This document shows, piece by piece, positions 30,272-40,247 of a DNA stretch of 40,273 bases. The stretch is from Candidatus Sedimenticola endophacoides. GTDB lineage: Bacteria > Pseudomonadota > Gammaproteobacteria > Chromatiales > Chromatiaceae. The stretch is from positions 1 through 40,273 of the forward strand of contig PQCP01000116.1 of assembly GCA_003062205.1 (NCBI GenBank). Direction: 5' to 3'. The first letter of the stretch is position 1. Each line of letters begins with the position of its first letter. The notes under the pieces were generated by a model. It worked only from the letters and a program-made list of their open reading frames with translations. It was not told where the DNA came from and searched no databases. Made by a program: the position numbers and the translations under genes.

Positions 30272-31636
30272 TCAACTGGAGAGGGTTCTCAACAGGTTTG
30301 CGTAATCTTCCGCCACACGGTTGTCGCTCTCTTTCAATTCAGCGATCTTGCGCGTGGCGTAGAGTACAGTGGTGTGATCACGTCCGCCAAAGGCCTCCCC
30401 GATCTCCGGCAGGCTATGGCCTGTCAACTCCTTGGCCAGAGTCATTGCGATCTGCCGGGGTCGGGCGATGGTCCGGCTGCGTTTGCTGGAGAGCAGATCC
30501 GAGTGGCGAATCTTGAAATACTCCGCCACGGTCTTCTGTATATTTTCTATGGTGACCTGTTTGTCCTGAGCGGCCAGCATGTCGCGCAGTGAATCCTGAG
30601 CGAATTCCTGAGTGATGGTGCGTCCGGTGAATTCGGCATTGGCGATGATACGGCGTAGGGCCCCTTCGAGATCCCGGATGTTGGACCGAAAACGCTTGCC
30701 GATGAAGAAGGCGACCTCATTGGGCAGATCGACATGGAACAACTGCATCGCCTTGGACTTCAGGATTGCTACCCTGGTCTCTAAATCGGGGGGCTCAATG
30801 GCGACCGTCAAACCCCAGCCGAAGCGCGATTTTAGTCGTTCCTCCAGGCCATGTACCTCTTTGGGGAAGCGGTCGCTGGAGAGAATAATCTGCTGCCTGG
30901 ATTCGAACAGGGCGTTGAAAGTGTGGAAAAACTCCTCCTGGGAGCGCTCCTTGCCGGCAAAGAATTGGACATCGTCGATCAGCAGCGCGTTTACTGAGCG
31001 GTAGCGTCGCTTGAAGGCCTCTATGGTACCGTGTTGCAGCGCCTTGACCATCTCTGCTACGAAACCTTCGCTGTGCAGATAGACCACCCGGGCATCAGGG
31101 CTATTTTCCAGGATTTTGTTGCCGACCGCATGCATCAGGTGGGTCTTGCCCAATCCGACACCGCCGTATATGAACAACGGGTTGTAGACCGTTCCGGGGT
31201 TGTCGCCGATCTGCATCGAGGCGGCCCGGGCGAGTTGATTGGATTTGCCCTGGACGAAGCTGTCAAAGGTGAATTCACTGTTGAGATTGTTTGCTAAAGG
31301 CTCGGGTTCGCGCCTGGATGTCACCACGGCTGAACGTGGCGGACGAAGTGATGTTACGTTGGCGTGGCGCTTCTCTCCGGACTCGCTGTGCGGGCGTGCC
31401 TTGCTGCCGATACTCAACACTACCTCGGGGGCGCTTTCACCACCATTCTGAATGACGAACTGGCGAATATCCGCGAGATAATTCTTCTTCACCCAGTTCA
31501 GAACGAATTGATTGGGAGCAAGTAGTCGTAAGCACTCACTATCATGAATAATCTGAAGTGGTCGAATCCAGTTGTTAAACTGTTGTGGAGAGAGTTGCCC
31601 CTCAAGGTGTTTTACACACTGGCTCCAAATATCCAC
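30272..31636 (-). CDS. dnaA: Chromosomal replication initiator DnaA
   Basis: 454 residues from GTG 31636. Domain I is [19 protein letters not shown]. The AAA+ domain III has Walker [16 protein letters not shown], Walker [15 protein letters not shown] and sensor regions. The DNA-binding domain IV carries the DnaA signature [26 protein letters not shown] (seen in part as [17 protein letters not shown]). It recognises TTATCCACA boxes and melts the origin. The start codon itself lies in ATATCCACA, a one-mismatch box, and further perfect boxes lie on both sides of the gene, consistent with autoregulation. Confidence 0.98.
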   Translation of the reverse strand: MDIWSQCVKHLEGQLSPQQFNNWIRPLQIIHDSECLRLLAPNQFVLNWVKKNYLADIRQFVIQNGGESAPEVVLSIGSKARPHSESGEKRHANVTSLRPPRSAVVTSRREPEPLANNLNSEFTFDSFVQGKSNQLARAASMQIGDNPGTVYNPLFIYGGVGLGKTHLMHAVGNKILENSPDARVVYLHSEGFVAEMVKALQHGTIEAFKRRYRSVNALLIDDVQFFAGKERSQEEFFHTFNALFESRQQIILSSDRFPKEVHGLEERLKSRFGWGLTVAIEPPDLETRVAILKSKAMQLFHVDLPNEVAFFIGKRFRSNIRDLEGALRRIIANAEFTGRTITQEFAQDSLRDMLAAQDKQVTIENIQKTVAEYFKIRHSDLLSSKRSRTIARPRQIAMTLAKELTGHSLPEIGEAFGGRDHTTVLYATRKIAELKESDNRVAEDYANLLRTLSS

Positions 31637-31861
31637 AAGACTGCTCTCTGGTGTAACGGCGAACCCCCGCAGGCACGATGGCCGGGATCTTCCGCGGTGC
31701 CGTGATGCTCCCCTTCAGAGGAGCGTGTCGGGGGAAGATCAATGGGCGGCCGGGTTTCGCGACCGGGTTGGATTTGTGTCGGCGAGGGGCAAGTGTAACC
31801 CGCCCCGGGGGAGTTATCCACAGGCATTGCACTCCGATTTGCGGCTTTTATCCACAGCCCT
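31637..31861. other. Candidate origin segment 2: two DnaA boxes (dnaA-rpmH)
   Basis: Perfect TTATCCACA boxes at 31814-31822 and 31848-31856, same orientation, spaced 34 bp. The dnaA-rpmH spacer is the origin location in Pseudomonas. No strongly AT-rich stretch is visible beside them, and the last box lies 6 bp from element copy 6, which may have separated it from the rest of the site. Confidence 0.6.
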
Positions 31862-32161
31862 CGCTAACCGCCATGGAGAGCGAAGCGAAGGCGGTTAGTC
31901 CCCGATAGGCGTAGGCGCGGTTGTATGGCCGCAGTTACGACCGATAGGGAGTGACGTAGGGCATACAAATAGCGCATCCGACACGCCGTAGAGTCATTGT
32001 GGTCATCATGACGGAGTTGCGCACGAGCAGCTTTGCTGCAATGTGCGGGACGGAGTCGTGATGAGCGCAGGACGGTCGGGGCAGTAACGGCTGTCGCGTT
32101 GGCGAGTCGATTTTGGGGACTGGGATGTCCCAAAATCTTTCACGAGGTAGCGACACTCTTG
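31862..32161 (-). mobile_element. 300-bp structured dispersed element, copy 6
   Basis: Full-length copy on the minus strand, identical to copies 2-5. Flanks on the plus strand join as ..TCCACAGCCCT | ATTAATAAGG.. with no duplication. It lies 6 bp from a DnaA box and 56 bp from the -35 box of rpmH. Confidence 0.92.
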
Positions 32162-32216
32162 ATTAATAAGGTGTACCCTACGGCGGAGGAAATTACGCGG
32201 CTTGGGATGATGAGTA

Positions 32217-32246
32217 TTGACAGAAAGCCGTTCGAGCAAGTACTCT
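32217..32246 (+). promoter_or_regulatory. rpmH promoter
   Basis: TTGACA (32217-32222), an 18-bp spacer and TACTCT (32241-32246), 68 bp before the rpmH start. Confidence 0.7.
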
Positions 32247-32313
32247 ACGCGTCTTTTTTCAGTGGCTTATCCGTGAAGGATGGGCTTAATCGAATACGTA
32301 TCGGTGGATCGTC

Positions 32314-32448
32314 ATGAAAAGAACCTTTCAGCCAAGCAATCTGAAGCGCGCCCGCGCGCACGGTTTCCGTGCCCGCATGGCCACCCGTAACGGCCGCAAG
32401 GTCATCAATGCCCGTCGCGCCAAGGGCCGGGTTCGTCTGACGCCCTGA
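32314..32448 (+). CDS. rpmH: 50S ribosomal protein L34
   Basis: 44 residues, starting [18 protein letters not shown] and ending [10 protein letters not shown]. This highly basic protein matches L34 along its whole length, and the gene sits in its usual place opposite dnaA and just before rnpA. It is a component of the large ribosomal subunit. Confidence 0.97.
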   Translation: MKRTFQPSNLKRARAHGFRARMATRNGRKVINARRAKGRVRLTP

Positions 32449-32459
32449 TTCACCGGCCA

Positions 32460-32825
32460 TTGCACCCGCACGAGGCCCGCTTCCCCCGCGGCGCGCGACT
32501 GCTCAAGCCGGCTGAGTTCAGCCGTGTCTTCAAGCAGGCGGTGCGCTCGGCGGATGACTGTTTCACCATCCTCTGCAGGCGTTCGGACCAGGGCCGCGCC
32601 AGGTTAGGCCTAGCGATTGCGAAGAAGAGTGTTAAGCGCGCCGTTGACCGCAATCGGCTGAAACGGGTGGTCCGGGAGAGCTTCCGACATCACCAGCGGC
32701 ATCTGCACGGGATAGATTGTGTCGTAATGGCCAGACGCGAACTTCCGCTTGGGGACCGGCGACGCCTGAACGGCTCCCTGGAGCAACACTGGAAGCGCTT
32801 GGCGAGGCGCTGCAATGAGACCTGA
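32460..32825 (+). CDS. rnpA: Ribonuclease P protein component
   Basis: 121 residues if it starts at TTG 32460, 11 bp after rpmH; no ATG or GTG fits better. It binds the RNase P RNA and helps cut the 5' leader of pre-tRNAs. The RNR motif is visible as KRAVDRNRLKRVVRE, with the preceding LGLAIAKKSVKRA strand-helix. The usual next gene yidD is not found. Confidence 0.93.
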   Translation: MHPHEARFPRGARLLKPAEFSRVFKQAVRSADDCFTILCRRSDQGRARLGLAIAKKSVKRAVDRNRLKRVVRESFRHHQRHLHGIDCVVMARRELPLGDRRRLNGSLEQHWKRLARRCNET

Positions 32826-32935
32826 ACGGTGCGCGTGCTGCCGATCTCCCGCCACATGGCTCCGTGGACTTGACAGCAAGCGGTGCCCCACACCCTGACC
32901 GATGAACACCCGCGTATCCGAATTTGAGGCACCCC
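32826..32935 (+). other. rnpA-yidC spacer where yidD is normally found
   Basis: 110 bp with no frame long enough for YidD (about 70-80 residues). A few residues (VRVLPISRH at 32827) could be a trace of its N-terminus, but this is too short to claim. Confidence 0.4.
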
Positions 32936-34606
32936 ATGGATAACCTTCGCCTGATCTTGCTCTTCTCCCTCGCCTTCGTGGTACTGCTGCTGTGGCAGGA
33001 GTGGCAGGCATTCAAGGCGCCCCAGATCCAGCAGGCCGCTGCTCCGACGGTTGAGGCCGTGCAGGGGGCCGGCGCACCCGGCGTACCCGCACCGATTGCG
33101 CAGAGCGGTGGCGTGCCCGAGGCGCCCCCTGTGCCAGGGGGTGATTCCGCGGCGATTGGCCTGATGCAACCGGCGGATAAGACGGTACATGTGGTGACCG
33201 ACCTCTACCGGATGGAGATCGACACGCGCGGTGGCACAATCCGCAAGGTCTATCTCAACGACTACCCCAACACGCTGGATGATCCGGAAGACAAGTTTCA
33301 GCTGCTGCGCCCGGATGCAGGCGACCTGTTTATCGCCCAGTCGGGGCTGACCAGCAAAGACGCGCAGAGCGTCCCCACTCACCAGAGCGCCGTCTACAGC
33401 GTGGAGCGCGAGAGCTACGCCATGGGCGACGGCAGTGACACCCTCCAGGTCGACATGCAGTGGCGCAGCGACAGCGGCATCGTTGTGACCAAGCGTTTCG
33501 AGTTCGTGCGGGGCAGTTACCTGGTGAATGTGCAGCACATTGTGCAGAACCAATCCGGCAAGCCCTGGATGGGCAGCGAATATCACCAGTTGATGCGCGG
33601 CAAACCCGCCGAGGACGGCAACTCCGCCTTCATGTATACCTACACCGGCGGTGCCATCTTCTCCCCGGAAGAGAAGTTCCAGAAGATCTCCTTCGATGAC
33701 ATGGACGAGAAGCGTCTGGCGCGCGATATCCAGGATGGCTGGCTGGGTATGATCCAGCACTACTTCGTGGGCGCATGGGTTCCCAAGCGCGGTCAGAAGG
33801 ACCACTACTTCACCACCTCGCTGAACAACGGCCGTTATATACTCGGCGCCGTCACCCCGGCGGTGAGTCTGGCGGATGGCGCAAGCCACCAGTTCTCCAC
33901 CGGCTTCGTCGCCGCCCCCAAGCTGCAGGCCGAGCTGGCCGAGATCGCCACCGGTCTCGACCTGGTGGTCGACTACGGCTGGCTCACCGTCATTGCCCAG
34001 CCGATCTTCTGGCTCCTGAAGTGGATCCAGTCCTTCATCGGCAACTGGGGCTGGTCCATTATCCTGCTCACGGTGCTGATCAAGCTCGCCTTCTTCAAGC
34101 TCTCCGAGACCAGCTACCGGTCGATGGCCAACATGCGCAAGGTGACCCCGCGCATCCAGGCCCTGAAGGATCGCTATGGTGACGATAAGCAGCGACTCAA
34201 CCAGGCGATGATGGATCTCTACAAGACCGAGAAGATCAACCCCCTCGGCGGCTGTCTGCCGATCCTGGTCCAGATCCCGGTGTTCATCGCCCTCTACTGG
34301 GTGCTGCTCGAAAGCGTGGAGCTGCGTCAGGCGCCGTTCATGCTGTGGATCGAAGACTTGTCGGTCAAGGATCCCTATTTCATCCTGCCCCTGATCATGG
34401 GCGTGTCGATGTTCATTCAACAGAAACTCAATCCCGCGCCGCCCGATCCGATGCAGGCCAAGATCATGATGAGCCTGCCTTTCGTGTTCACCATCTTTTT
34501 CGCCTTCTTCCCGGCGGGATTGGTCCTCTACTGGGTGATCAACAACGTACTCTCCATCGCTCAGCAGTGGTACATCACGCGCCAGATCGAGAACGCCAGT
34601 CACTGA
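32936..34606 (+). CDS. yidC: Membrane protein insertase YidC
   Basis: 556 residues from ATG 32936 ([20 protein letters not shown]), the normal start for the N-terminal signal-anchor helix; the frame extends four codons upstream without support. A large periplasmic beta domain (about residues 60-330) is followed by the conserved five-helix core beginning [19 protein letters not shown]. The sequence [19 protein letters not shown] contains the conserved hydrophilic-groove arginine region nearby. It inserts inner-membrane proteins alone or with SecYEG. Confidence 0.97.
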   Translation: MDNLRLILLFSLAFVVLLLWQEWQAFKAPQIQQAAAPTVEAVQGAGAPGVPAPIAQSGGVPEAPPVPGGDSAAIGLMQPADKTVHVVTDLYRMEIDTRGGTIRKVYLNDYPNTLDDPEDKFQLLRPDAGDLFIAQSGLTSKDAQSVPTHQSAVYSVERESYAMGDGSDTLQVDMQWRSDSGIVVTKRFEFVRGSYLVNVQHIVQNQSGKPWMGSEYHQLMRGKPAEDGNSAFMYTYTGGAIFSPEEKFQKISFDDMDEKRLARDIQDGWLGMIQHYFVGAWVPKRGQKDHYFTTSLNNGRYILGAVTPAVSLADGASHQFSTGFVAAPKLQAELAEIATGLDLVVDYGWLTVIAQPIFWLLKWIQSFIGNWGWSIILLTVLIKLAFFKLSETSYRSMANMRKVTPRIQALKDRYGDDKQRLNQAMMDLYKTEKINPLGGCLPILVQIPVFIALYWVLLESVELRQAPFMLWIEDLSVKDPYFILPLIMGVSMFIQQKLNPAPPDPMQAKIMMSLPFVFTIFFAFFPAGLVLYWVINNVLSIAQQWYITRQIENASH

Positions 34607-34619
34607 TACCAGGGCACCG

Positions 34620-35966
34620 GTGAACGGGCAGGAGACCATCGCCGCCATCGCGACCCCGCCGGGCGTTGGTGGAGTCGGCATCGTGCGCGTCTCCGGCGAG
34701 CGGGCGGCGGCCATCGCCGAGGCGCTGATCGGTGCCCTTCCCGAGCCGCGTCATGCCCGCCTCTCCCGTTTCCGTGACGCGGCCGGTCGGGTCATCGACG
34801 AGGGCATCGCACTCTATTTCCCCTCCCCCCACTCCTTCACCGGAGAGGATGTCCTGGAACTCCAGGGACATGGCGGTTCGGTGGTCATGGACCTGCTGCT
34901 GCAACGGGTCATCGAGTGCGGGGCGCGGCTGGCGCGTCCCGGAGAGTTTTCCCAGCGCGCCTTCCTCAACGGCAAGCTCGATCTGGCCCAGGCCGAGGCG
35001 GTTGCGGACCTGATCGAAAGCGGCACCGCCGCCGCCGCTCGGCTCGCCGTGCGTTCTCTCGAAGGGGCCTTTTCGGACCGGATCAACGAATTGGTCGAGC
35101 GCCTGATCCGCCTGCGCGGCTACGTTGAGGCCGCCATCGATTTTCCCGAAGAGGAGATCGACTTCCTTGCCGACGAGCGCATAGGGATTGAACTGGCGCA
35201 GCTCATTGGCGCGGTGGAGTCGGTGCGCGACAGTGCCCGGGTCGGGCGTCTGCTGCGCGACGGCATGACCCTGGTGATCGCCGGACTGCCCAACGCCGGA
35301 AAGTCGAGTCTGCTCAACGCTCTCGCCGGACGGGAGTCGGCGATTGTCACCGACATCCCCGGTACCACCCGGGACCTGCTGCGCGAGCGTATTCAGATCG
35401 ACGGCCTGCCCCTGCACCTGGTCGATACCGCCGGCCTGCGCGAAAGTGGTGACGCGGTCGAACGCGAGGGCATTCGCCGCGCCCGCAAGCAGTTGGAGCA
35501 AGCCGACCGCATCCTGTGGATATTCGACGACCTCGCCGATCCCGGACACGACGCCCTCGATCGCACCACCCTGCCCCCCGGGGTACCGATCACCCTGGTG
35601 CGCAATAAAGTGGATCGCAGCGCCACCCCGGTGGCCATCGCGGAGGTTGGTGGGGAGACCGAGATCGCCCTCTCCGCCAAGACCGGCGATGGCATCGACC
35701 TGCTGCGTGAACACCTAAAACAGAGCGTCGGCTACCCGGGTGATCAGGAGGGGGAGTTCATCGCCCGCCGCCGTCATCTCGACGCCATCGCCCGCGCCAC
35801 GCGCCATCTGGAGGAGGGGCGGACCGTGTTCGAAAGGAGCGCCAGCGGTGAGCTTCTGGCCGAGGAGCTGCGCCAGGCGCAACGCGCCCTGGGCGAGATT
35901 ACAGGTGAGTTCAGCGCCGACGACCTGCTCGGGAGGATCTTCGCCGATTTCTGTATCGGCAAATAG
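34620..35966 (+). CDS. mnmE: tRNA uridine-5-carboxymethylaminomethyl modification GTPase MnmE
   Basis: 448 residues from GTG 34620, 14 bp after yidC. The N-terminal tetrahydrofolate-binding domain starts [19 protein letters not shown], and a helical domain contains LEGHGG-like LQGHGG. The inserted G domain has G1 [15 protein letters not shown]3 DTAGLR and G4 NKVD, and the protein ends in the characteristic FCIGK, whose cysteine is essential in the family. With MnmG it modifies the wobble uridine of several tRNAs. mnmG-rsmG-parAB, which often follow, are not here. Confidence 0.97.
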   Translation: MNGQETIAAIATPPGVGGVGIVRVSGERAAAIAEALIGALPEPRHARLSRFRDAAGRVIDEGIALYFPSPHSFTGEDVLELQGHGGSVVMDLLLQRVIECGARLARPGEFSQRAFLNGKLDLAQAEAVADLIESGTAAAARLAVRSLEGAFSDRINELVERLIRLRGYVEAAIDFPEEEIDFLADERIGIELAQLIGAVESVRDSARVGRLLRDGMTLVIAGLPNAGKSSLLNALAGRESAIVTDIPGTTRDLLRERIQIDGLPLHLVDTAGLRESGDAVEREGIRRARKQLEQADRILWIFDDLADPGHDALDRTTLPPGVPITLVRNKVDRSATPVAIAEVGGETEIALSAKTGDGIDLLREHLKQSVGYPGDQEGEFIARRRHLDAIARATRHLEEGRTVFERSASGELLAEELRQAQRALGEITGEFSADDLLGRIFADFCIGK

Positions 35967-36063
35967 CGGCGCGCTGCGCCGCCGCTCGATTGCCCGCCGG
36001 TTCTGGGGTAAGGTTCCGGGGAGCGGCTGCCTCTCCACTAAATATCACGCGATGGGTTTTGTT

Positions 36064-37086
36064 ATGCAGACGAGAAAACTCGGACCTTTTGAAGTATCGG
36101 CTCTCGGGCTGGGCTGTATGAACTGCTCCATGGGCTATGGAGCGGCGGATGACCGGGTCTCCGAGCGGTTGCTCAACCAGGCGCTGGATGCGGGTTACCG
36201 CTTTCTGGATACCGCCGTGCTCTACGGTCAGGGTCACAACGAATCGCTGATCGGACGGGCGGTGGGAAAGCGGCGCGATGAGTTCGTGCTGGCCAGTAAG
36301 TGCGGGCTGGAGAAGGACGCCGCCGGGGCGACACGCTCCAATGCCCGCCCCGAGGTGCTGAGAGGCCAGTGCGAGGAGAGCCTGCGGCGTCTGCGTACCG
36401 ATGTCATCGATCTCTACTATCTGCACCGGGTCGATCCGGCGGTAGCGGTGGAGGAGAGTGTCGGCGCGCTGGCGGATCTGGTGGCGGAGGGGAAGATTCG
36501 CACCATCGGTCTCTCCGAGGTCAGTTGCGACACTCTGCGGCGCGCCCACGCCATCCATCCGATCACGGCGCTGCAATCGGAGTACTCGCTGTGGTCGCGG
36601 ACACCGGAGTTCGGCATCCTGCGCACCTGTGAGGAGCTGGGTGTCGCCTTCGTACCCTTCTCACCCCTGGGCCGGGGATTTCTTACCGGCAAGGCGGGTG
36701 ATGTCACCACCCTGGAGGCCGACGATCTGCGCAGTACCATCGGCCGGCCCCGCTTCGAAGTGGAGAACTTTGCCCGCAACCGCCGCCTGCTCGCTCCCTA
36801 TGGGGAGATCGCGAAACGGCTCGGTTGCAGCATGGCACAGCTGGCCCTGGCCTGGCTGCTGGCCTGGCGCGACAGCCGTGGGGAGCGGGTCCTGATCCCG
36901 ATTCCGGGCACCAAGCATATCGAGTACATGCACGAGAATGCGCGGGCCGGGGATATCGAGCTGGATCCGGAGAGCTTCGCCGAGCTCGACCGCCTGATCA
37001 ATGAGCAGAGCGTGGCCGGCGACCGCTACACCGCCGAGCTGATGCAGAGCGTGGACTCGGAGGCGGATCGCACGGCCCGCTGTTGA
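36064..37086 (+). CDS. Aldo/keto reductase
   Basis: 340 residues from ATG 36064 (MQTRKLGPFEVSALGLGCM); an ATG at 36052 would add four residues and the longer open frame upstream is an accident. The AKR TIM barrel is shown by DTAVLYGQGHNESLIG with the catalytic Tyr, a lysine in ASKCG and LYYLHRVDP with the catalytic His. NADPH-binding residues are near IPIPGTKHIEYMHENA. The sequence is close to the AKR13/YajO-like group; the substrate is unknown. It stands 97 bp after mnmE. Confidence 0.9.
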   Translation: MQTRKLGPFEVSALGLGCMNCSMGYGAADDRVSERLLNQALDAGYRFLDTAVLYGQGHNESLIGRAVGKRRDEFVLASKCGLEKDAAGATRSNARPEVLRGQCEESLRRLRTDVIDLYYLHRVDPAVAVEESVGALADLVAEGKIRTIGLSEVSCDTLRRAHAIHPITALQSEYSLWSRTPEFGILRTCEELGVAFVPFSPLGRGFLTGKAGDVTTLEADDLRSTIGRPRFEVENFARNRRLLAPYGEIAKRLGCSMAQLALAWLLAWRDSRGERVLIPIPGTKHIEYMHENARAGDIELDPESFAELDRLINEQSVAGDRYTAELMQSVDSEADRTARC

Positions 37087-37124
37087 GCGCCCCTCCCGGG
37101 AGCGGTTTCCGGTACAATCCCGCA

Positions 37125-39316
37125 ATGACCACCCCCTACCGACTGTTTGCCACCGCTCCCAAGGGAGTGGAACCCCTGCTGCAAGAGGAGCTGGACGCGC
37201 TCGGCTGCCGCGACACGCGTCAGCGCAAGGGCGGGGTCGGCTTCTCCGGTACGCTGGAAGACGCCTATCGCGCCTGCCTCTGGTCGCGCACCGCGAGCCG
37301 GGTCTTGCTGGTGCTGGCCGAGGGCGTGCCGGCGGATGACGCCGATACCCTCTATGGCGCGGTCACCGCCCTGCCCTGGGAGCGCCAGCTCGGTCTGGGC
37401 AAGACGCTGGCGGTTGATTTCGTCGGCACCACCCGGGGCATCACCCATACCCGCTTCGGCGCCCAGCGGGTGAAGGACGCGATCGTCGACCGGCTGCGCG
37501 AGCGCAGTGGCGGGCGCCCTTCGGTGGATCTGCGCAACCCGGACCTGCGCATCAATGTCCACCTCTCCCACGACCAGGCACAGGTGGCGATCGATCTGTC
37601 GGGGGAGGCGTTGCACCGGCGCGGCTACAGGCGCTCGCCGGTGCTGGCGCCGCTCAAGGAGAACCTGGCCGCGGCGCTGCTGCTCAAGGCCGGGTGGCCC
37701 GCTGTGGCGGGCGCAGGCGGCGCCCTGCTCGATCCGATGTGCGGCTCCGGGACCTTTGTCATCGAGGCGGCCTGGATCGCCGCCGACCGGGCCCCGGCCT
37801 GCAACGCGCGCAGTGGGGTTTTCAGGGCTGGCTCGGCCACCAGCCGGCGCTGTGGGAGGGAGTTCTCAAGCAGGCGCGGGATCGCGCCGAGGCGGGCCTG
37901 TCGCGCCTGCCGCCGCTGCGCGGCAGCGACAGCGACCGGCGTGCGGTACGGGCGGCGCAGGAGAACGCGGCGGCGGCCGGGCTCGGCGGCCGGGTGCGTT
38001 TCGAGGAGCGTGATCTGGGCCGGATCGAGGCCCCCGGCGGCAGCGGGCTGCTGATCGTCAACCCTCCCTATGGCGAACGCCTGGGCGATATCGAGAGCCT
38101 CGGGGCCACCTATGCCCTGCTCGGCGACCAACTCAAGCGCCACTTCAAGGGGTGGCGCGCCGCGCTGTTTACCGGCAACCCCGATCTCGGTAAGCGCATG
38201 GGGCTGCGCGCCCTGCGCCGCAACCATTTTTATAACGGGGCGCTTCCCTGCGTGCTGCTGCAGTTCGAGGTCGAAGCGGAGCGTTTCGTCGATCGCGAGG
38301 CGCTCGACCGGCGCGATGCCACGCGCGCCCTGGAGCGGGCCCGGAGCGAGGGCGGTGCGTTTTTCAACCGTATCCGCAAGAACCAACGCATCGTCGGCAA
38401 GTGGGCCCGGCGCGAGGGCGTCAGCTGCTACCGTCTGTATGACGCCGATATACCGGAGTATGCCGTGGCGGTCGATGTCTATGGCGAGCACCTGCATGTG
38501 CAGGAGTACAAGGCACCGGGGAGCGTCGATGAGGAGAAGGCGCGCCAGCGCCTGGAGCATGTCCGCCTGCTGCTGCCCCCGGCCCTGGAGATCGCGCCGG
38601 AGAAGATCGCCTTCAAGACGCGCATGCGCCAGCGCGGTCAGAACCAGTATCAGCGCCAGGCGAGCCGCGGGGAGTGGCTTCAGGTGAGCGAGGGTCCGGC
38701 CCGTTTCTGGATCAATCTGTACGATTACCTGGATACCGGGCTGTTTCTCGACCACCGCCCGATCCGCCACCTGATTGGCGAGATGGCGCGGGGCAAGCGC
38801 TTCCTGAACCTCTTCTGCTACACCGCCACGGCCAGCGTGCACGCGGCCCTGGGCGGCGCCGCCAGCACCCTCAGCGTCGATCTCTCGACCACCTACCTGG
38901 ATTGGGGACGGCGCAACCTGGAACTGAACGGCATCCGCCCCGGGGAGCATGGCGCACCCCACCGGCTGCTGCGCGCCGACTGCCGCGAATGGTTGCAACG
39001 GCAGCGCGGCAAGGCGTCCTTCGACCTGATCTTTGTCGATCCGCCGACCTTCTCCACCTCCAAGCGCATGGATGGCACCTGGGACGTGCAGCGTGACCAC
39101 CCCGTGCTGCTGCGTGATGCGCTTGCCCTGCTGGCCCCCGGCGGTGTCCTGCTCTTCTCCACCAATCTGCGCCGCTTCCGGTTTGAGCAAGAGGCGCTGG
39201 CCGACCACTGCGGGGAGGCGCTGGTGGTCGAGGAGATCAGCCGCCAGACCCTGCCCCGGGACTTCGAGCGCAATCCGCGCATCCACCACTGTTTTACCAT
39301 CCGCCGGGGTAGCTGA
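37125..39316 (+). pseudogene. rlmKL: 23S rRNA (guanine) methyltransferase RlmKL, one-base frameshift
   Basis: The two-part enzyme methylates G2445 (RlmL half) and G2069 (RlmK half) of 23S rRNA in E. coli. The first frame runs from ATG 37125 and has the THUMP region (FGAQRVKDAIVDRLRER) and the start of the RlmL methyltransferase (DPMCGSGTFVIEAAWIAAD). The second frame continues from about 37800 with WGFQGWLGHQPALW, NPPYGERL and the RlmK catalytic motif DPPTFSTSK, ending at 39316. The break is in 37791-37800, where CCCCGGCCTGC reads as if one G or C were missing (..APGLQRAQWGF expected). With that base restored the protein has 730 residues, close to family length. It may be a real mutation or a sequencing error in a GC run. 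Confidence 0.85.
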
Positions 39317-39464
39317 TGCGCGGCGTTCTGCGGATTGAACCGTGGGTGGGCTGCTGAAGTCTGCCTATCGGGTGACGACTGGCGGCCCGGGTTGCCGCTA
39401 CGGATAGCCTGTGCAATGCTTTGACGCTGAACTGAGCTGCGGCGTACGCCGCAAAAGGGGGTGA

Positions 39465-39773
39465 ATGATGAACCGGTATGGACTGAACGGTGGCGTGGCC
39501 GGGGTGCTGGGCCTGTTGCTGATACTGGCGCCGCTGGCTGTTTACGCCCAGGAGGTGGAGCATGAAGAGGAGGAGGAGTTCGCCCAGGCCCGCCCCAACC
39601 CCATGGAGCAGAATACGCGCATGCGCCGACCCGCGGATGTCGAGCGTGGCGCCGCCGTTGGCCTGACGCCGCGTCAGCGGCTACAAGGGGGGGCGGCCCG
39701 GGTGCCTATGAACCGGGGTGTCATCCAGGCACCCGCCCCTGGCGCCGGGCAGGTCGGTGGTGCGGGCCGTTAG
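39465..39773 (+). CDS. Small exported protein, unknown function
   Basis: 102 residues from the first of two ATGs (39465), with AAAAGGGGG upstream. It has a signal peptide (GVLGLLLILAPLAVYAQ) and then an acidic patch (EVEHEEEEEFAQ) and a Arg/Pro/Gly-rich, disordered tail. No domain is recognised; secretion to the periplasm is inferred. Its stop overlaps the stop of the gene on the other strand by four bases. Confidence 0.55.
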   Translation: MMNRYGLNGGVAGVLGLLLILAPLAVYAQEVEHEEEEEFAQARPNPMEQNTRMRRPADVERGAAVGLTPRQRLQGGAARVPMNRGVIQAPAPGAGQVGGAGR

Positions 39774-40114
39774 AGCCCGGTTTCGCACTGTTTGACGTTG
39801 ACCCGAAAGTGGGAGCAGCGGCGGCGGCCGTAGAGGGCCGAGCGCAGCTTCTGGCACGGCAGTGACAGGCGCAGCCTCCGGAAGCAGAGCAGCCTTTGGG
39901 CGGCGTGGATGTTGTCCTGGTAGCGCGTGTAGAGCTCGCGCACCTCGTCGAGGTCGAGGTCGGCGTCGTAATCGCGGTAGAGCCCGCGACCACCCTGCTT
40001 GACGAAGCGCGCGTCGCGGATCAGCTCGCGCCCATCCCACCAGCGTGGCTCCAGCTCCATCAGGACCTGGCCGTCTTTCTCGGAGTACCCGGTTAGGGTG
40101 ACTGAAAATTCCAT
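39770..40114 (-). CDS. Hypothetical protein
   Basis: 114 residues from ATG 40114. The N-terminus is beta-rich (MEFSVTLTGYSEKDGQVLMEL), followed by a charged helix (DADLDLDEVRELYTRYQDN) and an Arg/Cys-rich end (CFRRLRLSLPCQKLRSALYG). No signal peptide or known family is seen. It is convergent with the exported-protein gene. Confidence 0.5.
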   Translation of the reverse strand: MEFSVTLTGYSEKDGQVLMELEPRWWDGRELIRDARFVKQGGRGLYRDYDADLDLDEVRELYTRYQDNIHAAQRLLCFRRLRLSLPCQKLRSALYGRRRCSHFRVNVKQCETGL

Positions 40115-40169
40115 GGATTGATAAACCGTTCGTGGTGAATCTAATTTATCCCGAATTATTCATAAAAAA

Positions 40170-40246
40170 GGGCGCACCTCGTTCAACCAATTGATATAAT
40201 TGGTATTTCGCCAAAAACGCTTCGGTGAAGCTAAACGAGGTCGCCC
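40170..40246. repeat. Nested inverted repeats directly before a truncated gene
   Basis: Outer arms GGGCGCACCTCGTT and AACGAGGTCGCCC pair with one bulge. Inside lies CCAATT-GATAT-AATTGG (40187-40203). The right arm ends one base before the ATG at 40248. Such a structure at a transposase start suggests the end of an insertion sequence, but the rest is outside the window. Confidence 0.55.
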
Positions 40247-40247
40247 C

